Assembly (NCBI GenBank): GCA_021805485.1
Contig: JAJZFF010000033.1
Coordinates: 1 to 12,634 of the forward strand
Source: Pseudomonadota bacterium
GTDB lineage: Bacteria > Pseudomonadota > Alphaproteobacteria > Acetobacterales > Acetobacteraceae
Length of the DNA: 12,634 nucleotides
Direction: 5' to 3'
Below, piece by piece: positions 8,222 to 12,634 of the stretch. Numbering within the stretch: the first letter of the stretch is position 1; each line of letters starts with the position of its first letter. The notes beneath the pieces were generated by a model that was not told the DNA's origin, ran no database searches, and was given only the letters and a program-made list of their open reading frames with translations. Position numbers and translations under genes: made by a program.

Positions 8222-10261
8222 ATGACTCGACCGCGCATTTGTCTCAGCATGATTGTGCGGAATGAGGCGCCTGTTATTCGTCGCTGTCTCGCCTCTGTCC
8301 TGCCGATGATCGATCATTGGGCCATTTGCGATACCGGATCGACGGATGGCACGCAGGACATCATACGGGGCTTCTTCAAAGAGCATGCTGTGCCAGGTGA
8401 ACTGCGGGAGAGCCCGTGGCGCGATTTTGCCCATAATCGCAACGAGGCGCTCGAACTCGCCAGGCCGCACGGCGACTACATGTTGGTCATCGATGCCGAT
8501 GACGCGCTTGAGTTGCCGCCCGGCTTCGTTCGGCCTGAACTGGCGGCCGATGGCTATACGCTCGACATTCATGACGTGAATATCGCGTATCGCCGCACCC
8601 AGATTGTGCGCAGCGCTCTGCCGTGGCGGTGGCGTGGCGTGCTGCACGAGTTCCTGCATTGCGATGCGCCGGCCTCCGAAGAGCATCTGCCGATCGTCAT
8701 GCGCCGGAATCACGACGGCGCCCGGCGGCGCGACCCGTCCACCTATGTGCGTGACGCGGCGATTCTGGAGGCCGCCATCTTCACCGAAGAAGATCCCTGG
8801 CTTCGAGCCCGATATATTTTCTATAACGCGCAGAGCCTCAGGGACATGGGTGAGCACGAGCGCGCTATGATCGCTTATCTGATGCGCGCGGAGATGGGAT
8901 ACTGGCAGGAAGAAGTCTACTGGAGCCTTTACCAGGCGGCGCTCCTGATGGAACGGCTCGGGCGCGACGAGGAAACGGTTCTCGCCGCATATCGACGTGC
9001 GGCCGCGGCCGCGCCGCATCGGGTCGAGGCGTTGTTTGCGGCCTCTCGCTATTGCTTCGCGAAGGGCCGTAACGAGGAGGGATTCCGGATCGCGGAGCTG
9101 GGGATCGGCAAGCCGGCTCCTGAAGGCGGCTTGTTCGTGGAAACCTGGATTCACGATTATGGCCTGCTCGATCAATACGCGGCGAATGGATACTGGGCGG
9201 GCCATTATTCCGAAAGTTTCAATGCCGCTCTTGAGGTTCTTGCGTCAGGCAAGGTGCCCGCGCACGAGCTTCCGCGGGTGGCGCGCAATTTCAGGGCATT
9301 GCTTGACAAGGTGAGGCCGGCGCCCGCGCCGGATTATGGGCGCCTCGGGCAGGAAGGCTACCCTGATCAGCACGCACTCAAGTCGGAACGCCTGCTGCGG
9401 AGCGGAACGGCAACCGTGCCCCGTGTGCTGATTGCCGTCCTTGCGAAGCAAAAGGAGGAATTCCTCCCGCTCTATCTCGAATGCATAGAAGCGCTCGATT
9501 ACCCGAAGTCGTCGATTGTTCTGTATATTCGCACGAACAACAATACCGACCGGACCGAGGAGATCCTGCGCGAGTGGATTGCGCGGGTCGGCCATTTGTA
9601 TTCAGCCGTCGAGTTCGATCCATCGGATGTCGAGGAAAGGGTCGAACAGTTCGGCGCGCATGAGTGGAACGCGATCAGATTCCGCGTTCTCGGCCGCATC
9701 CGGAATGAGAGCCTCAGGAAGACGCGTGAACATGGCTGCGACTGGTATTTCGTCGCCGACATCGACAACTTCATCAGGCGCTCCACGCTGCGTGAACTTG
9801 TCGCCACGGGGTTGCCCATCGTCGCACCGTTTCTGCGGGATGCCGACCCATTCAACTACTATTCGAACCTGCACGCGGAGATTGATGATAACGGATATTT
9901 CCGGGACTGCGCGCAGTATGAACTGATCGTATCGCGCCGCATCCAGGGGCTGATCGAAGTCCCCCTGGTTAAATGCACCTATGCCGTTCGAGCGGATGTC
10001 ATCGAGCATCTGAGCTACGACGACGGCAGCGGACGATATGAATATGTCATCCTGTCCGATTCCGCGCGCAAGGCGTCGGTTCCGCAGTATTTCGATAACC
10101 GACAGGTTTATGGCTACATCACGTTCAGCAAAAACCCCGATCAATACGATGAGAATGCGGTAGCGCGTGCCGAGAGCAATATGCGGGCAATCCGGAAATT
10201 CATGGATGAAGACCTGCATGGCCGGGATGGTGCCGGGATGAGTGTCGGCACCGCGGAGTGA
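8222..10261 (+). CDS. Tandem glycosyltransferase: GT2 domain, helical repeats, collagen-galactosyltransferase-like domain
   Basis: A 679-residue protein with no signal peptide or membrane helix. Residues 5-170 are a GT2 domain: ICLSMIVRNEAPVIRRCLAS (6-25), CDTGSTDGT (36-44) and YMLVIDADD, with the metal-binding DAD at 91-93. Residues about 175-365 are helical and resemble TPR-type repeats (ARYIFYNAQSLRDMGEHERA; WSLYQAALLMERLGRDEETV). Residues about 400-640 form a second glycosyltransferase domain with RVLIAVLAKQ (401-410), NNNTDRTEEILREW (439-452), VADIDNFI (511-518, DID metal motif), PIVAPFL (532-538), VPLVKCTYAVR (580-590) and YGYITFS (630-636). This pattern matches my recollection of the N-terminal domain of animal procollagen galactosyltransferases (COLGALT/GLT25D). 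ATG 8222 has GGAG six bases upstream and is preferred over the in-frame ATG 8210, which has no ribosome site. Composition is GC-rich and even, unlike the preceding glycosyltransferase gene. Donor sugar and acceptor are unknown; a protein or surface-glycan acceptor is plausible. Confidence 0.88.
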   Translation: MTRPRICLSMIVRNEAPVIRRCLASVLPMIDHWAICDTGSTDGTQDIIRGFFKEHAVPGELRESPWRDFAHNRNEALELARPHGDYMLVIDADDALELPPGFVRPELAADGYTLDIHDVNIAYRRTQIVRSALPWRWRGVLHEFLHCDAPASEEHLPIVMRRNHDGARRRDPSTYVRDAAILEAAIFTEEDPWLRARYIFYNAQSLRDMGEHERAMIAYLMRAEMGYWQEEVYWSLYQAALLMERLGRDEETVLAAYRRAAAAAPHRVEALFAASRYCFAKGRNEEGFRIAELGIGKPAPEGGLFVETWIHDYGLLDQYAANGYWAGHYSESFNAALEVLASGKVPAHELPRVARNFRALLDKVRPAPAPDYGRLGQEGYPDQHALKSERLLRSGTATVPRVLIAVLAKQKEEFLPLYLECIEALDYPKSSIVLYIRTNNNTDRTEEILREWIARVGHLYSAVEFDPSDVEERVEQFGAHEWNAIRFRVLGRIRNESLRKTREHGCDWYFVADIDNFIRRSTLRELVATGLPIVAPFLRDADPFNYYSNLHAEIDDNGYFRDCAQYELIVSRRIQGLIEVPLVKCTYAVRADVIEHLSYDDGSGRYEYVILSDSARKASVPQYFDNRQVYGYITFSKNPDQYDENAVARAESNMRAIRKFMDEDLHGRDGAGMSVGTAE

Positions 10262-10471
10262 CGTTCCGCAACCAGGCAACGGTCATGAAAACGGGCCTCG
10301 TGGTCGGTGCGTTTGTGGCGGCACCGGGGCAGATGTTCGAAGAATGGCTTGTTTTCAGCGGCTTGGATAGAAAAGCGTTCGACTTCCTGCCTCATTCCTG
10401 CCCGCTGGGGAGCATCGTGCTGACAAATCGCGGGTCCAGTCTTCCGCTCATGGTTGAAGGAGAACGAGACC

Positions 10472-10855
10472 ATGCGTAGCAACAAAGCGATTATCCGCAC
10501 GACGGCCGCCGCACTGGCGATTGGTATCGGCCTGGCCGCTTTCGGCGGCACCGCGCTCGCCGATCCGGGCTATCATGCGCAGGGTGCCTGGCAGCATCAG
10601 GGTCATCAGCAGGGGAGGCAGCAGCATCGGCGGCAGGATAACTGGCAACGGCATGGCTGGCAGCGCCACGGGAACTACCAGCACAGCCAGTATCGTGGCG
10701 GCCAGGCCGACAATGGCTGGCAGCATCAGCGTTGGGAGCCGCCGCATTACAACCGTGAGGGGTATCATGTGACGGGGACGTCGGGTTACTACGCGGCTCC
10801 CGCCCTCTCGTTCAGTATCAGTCTCCCGCTGGCCGGTGGCTATTACGGGCATTGA
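10472..10855 (+). CDS. Small exported His/Gln-rich protein
   Basis: A 127-residue protein with a clear Sec-type signal peptide: basic start MRSNKAIIR, hydrophobic Ala/Leu/Ile/Gly core, and a likely cleavage after TALA (residue 30, before DPGY). The mature part has 97 residues, including 11 His and 15 Gln, plus many Trp, Arg, Gly and Tyr. Degenerate units such as NWQRHGWQRHGNYQH and GWQHQRWEPPHYN recur. The C-terminus is less polar (ALSFSISLPLAGGYYGH). Such His-rich mature regions can bind Ni, Zn or Cu, but no conserved metal site can be asserted and I recognise no named family. ATG 10472 has AAGGAG nine bases upstream. The gene lies 210 bases after a glycosyltransferase gene, and a strong hairpin follows its stop, suggesting its own transcription unit. 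Periplasmic or extracellular location is inferred from the signal peptide alone. Confidence 0.82.
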   Translation: MRSNKAIIRTTAAALAIGIGLAAFGGTALADPGYHAQGAWQHQGHQQGRQQHRRQDNWQRHGWQRHGNYQHSQYRGGQADNGWQHQRWEPPHYNREGYHVTGTSGYYAAPALSFSISLPLAGGYYGH

Positions 10856-10875
10856 TCAGGAGATGTTCGAGGCGA

Positions 10876-10913
10876 AGGCGCCGGCTCGCACAGGAGCGTG
10901 TGGGTCGGCGCCT
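10876..10913 (+). terminator. Long GC-rich RNA hairpin after the His/Gln-rich gene
   Basis: AGGCGCCGGCTCGCAC (10876-10891) pairs over 16 positions with 10898-10913 around the loop AGGAGC: 13 Watson-Crick pairs and three G-U wobbles. The wobbles pair only in + strand RNA (they become A-C mismatches in the antisense), so the structure belongs to the upstream message. It starts 20 bases after the stop. There is no T-tract, so it is either a non-canonical terminator or a 3'-end stabiliser. Confidence 0.65.
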
Positions 10914-11065
10914 GGCCATTCGGGGCAGGGGGCTGAAGGAAGCCGGTATTGAAACGCCCGGCCAACGCGTCGTTTCCGCCTTATCCCGGCGTGCGGGTCT
11001 TCGCCGCTGAATCGTGCATTTCACGCGCCGATTGTCGGGGCGGGCGATTCGGGTCATCATCAGGC

Positions 11066-11728
11066 ATGCCGAGTCGTTTTCCCCCCATTTTCGGCCGCGG
11101 ACATGAACCGGGCGCGCGCCGGACCGGCGGCGCCGGCCGGGTGGGCGCGGGTTTGCTGTTGCTGGCGATGAGCACGGCGCCGGGCTTTGCCGCGACGCCG
11201 CGGTTCCTGCCCGATCGCGATGCCAGCGCGGTCTACCGGGTCAGCCAGCCTGGCAAGCCGGAGCAGACGTGGCGGATCCGTTTTGACGCCGCTGCCGGGC
11301 TGGTGCGGGCCACGAGCCTTTCCGGCACGCCGATGCCGATGACGGCGCTGCTCGACCTTCATTCGGGCCGGGCCCAGCTGGTGCTGCCGCAGATGCACGC
11401 GCTGGTGAACGTTCCCGGCCTGTCGGGCGCGATGGGGCAGGTGACGGCGATGCGGGGGGCGCGTTTCACCCCGCTCGGCACCGCGACGATCGCAGGCTAT
11501 CGGTGCACCCGTTACCTCGTGCTGCGGCGAAACGCCTCGGGCACGGCCTGCCTGACGGCGGACGGATTTGCGCTGGCTGCCTCCGGCGGCGATCAGCACG
11601 GCCGGGTGAGCGTGCAGGCGCTTTCGCTCCATGTCGGCCCGCAGCCGGTGGGCGATTTCGAGCCGCCGACGGGTTATTCCGAGGTGACACTCCCGCCGCA
11701 GATGCTGGCGAACCTGCTGGGGCAATGA
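11066..11728 (+). CDS. Exported DUF4412-like protein
   Basis: A 220-residue protein with a probable signal peptide. A long basic start with ARR near residues 18-20 precedes a hydrophobic stretch (VGAGLLLLAMSTAPGFA), with likely cleavage after AMSTAPGFAA. The mature part resembles DUF4412-type periplasmic proteins: AVYRVSQPGKPEQTWRIRFD, then a LLDLHSGRAQLVLPQMHALV segment, then ATIAGYRCTRYLVL and GTACLTADGFAL, ending in GPQPVGDFEPPTGYSEVTLP. The regular beta-strand pattern suggests a LolA/LppX-like open barrel; that is inference and no ligand is known. The two Cys residues (in GYRCTRY and GTACLT) could form a disulfide in the periplasm. ATG 11066 is the start that gives a sensible signal peptide; the ribosome site is poor (CAGG, one base away). 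GTG 11141 would keep only the hydrophobic core, and a longer frame from 10949 adds an unlikely leader. Confidence 0.78.
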   Translation: MPSRFPPIFGRGHEPGARRTGGAGRVGAGLLLLAMSTAPGFAATPRFLPDRDASAVYRVSQPGKPEQTWRIRFDAAAGLVRATSLSGTPMPMTALLDLHSGRAQLVLPQMHALVNVPGLSGAMGQVTAMRGARFTPLGTATIAGYRCTRYLVLRRNASGTACLTADGFALAASGGDQHGRVSVQALSLHVGPQPVGDFEPPTGYSEVTLPPQMLANLLGQ

Positions 11729-11735
11729 GACATGG

Positions 11736-11767
11736 CTGCCTGATCAGGCAGATGACGCGATTTTTTT
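11736..11767 (+). terminator. Perfect 16-base palindrome followed by a T-tract
   Basis: CTGCCTGATCAGGCAG (11736-11751) is a perfect dyad, seven bases after the DUF4412-like stop. As RNA it can form a 6-bp stem with loop GATC. A run of seven T residues starts at 11761, nine bases after the stem. The gap is longer than in a good intrinsic terminator, so termination would be weak. The dyad could equally be a protein-binding operator for the glycosyltransferase gene downstream. Confidence 0.45.
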
Positions 11768-11797
11768 GATTTTATTTTTATAGAATTTTGATTGATC

Positions 11798-12634
11798 ATG
11801 TCGAAATACAAATTTTCAATTGTTGCCTGTGCTCGCTGGGAATCACGATTTATAGTCGAGTGGCTGAATTATTATCGAATAATTGGTTTTGATCATGTTT
11901 TTTTATATTGCAATGACGATGATCCCTCTGAATTGTATGGCAAGGTTCTGCCGTTCATTCTTGGAAGCGAGCCATTCGTCACATTTCGGCATTATCCTGT
12001 GCAGGGCGAACAATTGCGGATGTACAGTCATTTCCTGCAGAGCGATGCGGGGCTGACGGAATGGGTCGGTTTTTTCGATATCGATGAATTTCTTCGCCTG
12101 CCGCCGGGAAAGACGATTGCGGCGTTTGTGGATGGCATCAGTGAGCCGGTCGATTGTGTGATGTTCAACTGGGTCTTTTTCGGCCCGAACGGTCACAAGG
12201 ATGAGCCCGGAGACAGCATTCTCAGCGACTATACGCTTCGGCAAGGACAGGTTCATCCACTGACCAAATATGTCGCCCGATCGGAAATCCTGGCCGATTT
12301 GAAGGCTGACTCCTCAATGCAGGGAGTGGCTTTCTGGCACTGTCCAATTGGCCATACCAACGGCCAAATTCGTGCCGTGAATGCGATCGGCGAGGACATG
12401 TCGTCCTACTATGACGGCTTTCCGGACGCATCCGCCGCTTTCGCCAACGATCTTGCTCGGAGCGCGGCCCTGCTCGAAACCGCGGTCGTCCACCACTACG
12501 CGTTTAGGTCCGAGGCGGCATTCCTTGAGAGGGCGCGGCGAGGGCTTGGCGGTACGTTCGGCGAGCAAACCATCTGGAGCGGTCTTGCGGCAAGTGACGG
12601 TTTCGCGTCGTTCCTCGCCGGTCTTCACGAGGTC
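11798..12634 (+). CDS. GT92/GT2_4-like glycosyltransferase (3' end cut off by window)
   Basis: 279 codons are visible and the frame runs off the window. The start MSKYKFSIVACARWESRFIV and the following EWLNYYRIIGFDHVFLYCND are typical of GT2_4/GT92-type enzymes that begin with a nucleotide-sugar-binding strand. GFFDIDEFL holds the metal-binding DID at residues 94-96. NWVFFGPNGH (124-133) is the usual downstream motif, and WHCPIGHTNG may supply further conserved residues. It is probably a cytosolic glycosyltransferase of unknown donor and acceptor, similar in type to the central domain of the protein at 5307-7841. ATG 11798 is nearly fixed by an in-frame TGA at 11789-11791. No Shine-Dalgarno is visible, and a TAGAAT box lies 12 bases upstream of the ATG. 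The start is very AT-rich (60 bases from 11761 have 17% GC) while a block at 12481 has 68%, so composition changes within the gene. Confidence 0.88.
   Translation, partial: MSKYKFSIVACARWESRFIVEWLNYYRIIGFDHVFLYCNDDDPSELYGKVLPFILGSEPFVTFRHYPVQGEQLRMYSHFLQSDAGLTEWVGFFDIDEFLRLPPGKTIAAFVDGISEPVDCVMFNWVFFGPNGHKDEPGDSILSDYTLRQGQVHPLTKYVARSEILADLKADSSMQGVAFWHCPIGHTNGQIRAVNAIGEDMSSYYDGFPDASAAFANDLARSAALLETAVVHHYAFRSEAAFLERARRGLGGTFGEQTIWSGLAASDGFASFLAGLHEV

Noticed and set aside
8010..8225. 71-codon frame in the gap before the tandem glycosyltransferase
   Set aside because: No ribosome site, low-complexity Arg/Ser/Phe composition, and it overlaps the start of the next gene in another frame.
10258..10479. 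73-codon frame starting at a GTG that overlaps the stop of the tandem glycosyltransferase
   Set aside because: The GTGA overlap is tempting, but the translation has no recognisable pattern, no ribosome site is visible beyond chance, and it overlaps the start of the exported protein gene.
10949..11065. Longer N-terminal version of the DUF4412-like protein
   Set aside because: It would place about 39 polar residues, including several Cys and Ser, before the signal peptide; ATG 11066 gives a more normal start.
1..12634. tRNA, rRNA, CRISPR array, transposase, phage genes or attachment sites
   Set aside because: None were found on reading both strands; there are no regularly spaced repeats and no recombinase motifs. 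A tRNAscan or ISfinder search would be decisive.

Overview
This is a GC-rich, densely coding chromosomal segment. Every gene I can support is on the + strand. The FtsK, class I aldolase and ThiE sequences, the GC-rich codon use and the small gene families look alphaproteobacterial. From memory of similar gene sets I favour the Acetobacteraceae (an Acidiphilium-like acidophile), but that placement is inference.

Left part (1-5223), housekeeping. The window opens inside an ammonium transporter (amtB, C-terminal half), which ends at a textbook intrinsic terminator. A good sigma70-type promoter starts within the T-tract of that terminator and reads into ftsK (DNA translocase of the division septum). 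A short unrecognised gene overlaps the ftsK end. Then come a DhnA-type class I fructose-bisphosphate aldolase and thiE (thiamine phosphate synthase). These two share four bases (TTGA), so they are probably translationally coupled.

Middle and right part (5224-12634), accessory. Three glycosyltransferase genes dominate. The first (5307-7841) joins a helical, TPR-like N-terminus, a GT2-type domain with a DAD motif and a GT61/DUF563-type domain; much of its second half is strikingly AT-rich. The second (8222-10261) joins a GT2 domain, a helical repeat region and a second glycosyltransferase domain that resembles the N-terminal domain of animal collagen galactosyltransferases. The third (11798 to the window end) is a GT92/GT2_4-like enzyme with a very AT-rich start and no Shine-Dalgarno sequence. 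Between the second and third lie two small exported proteins: a His/Gln-rich one, followed by a strong RNA hairpin, and a DUF4412-like one.

The housekeeping genes bear on division, central carbon flow, nitrogen uptake and cofactor synthesis. The glycosyltransferases look like a patchwork locus for a surface glycan or glycoprotein. No acceptor, nucleotide-sugar pathway or export machinery lies in the window, so their product is unknown. I saw no tRNA, rRNA, CRISPR array, transposase or attachment site.
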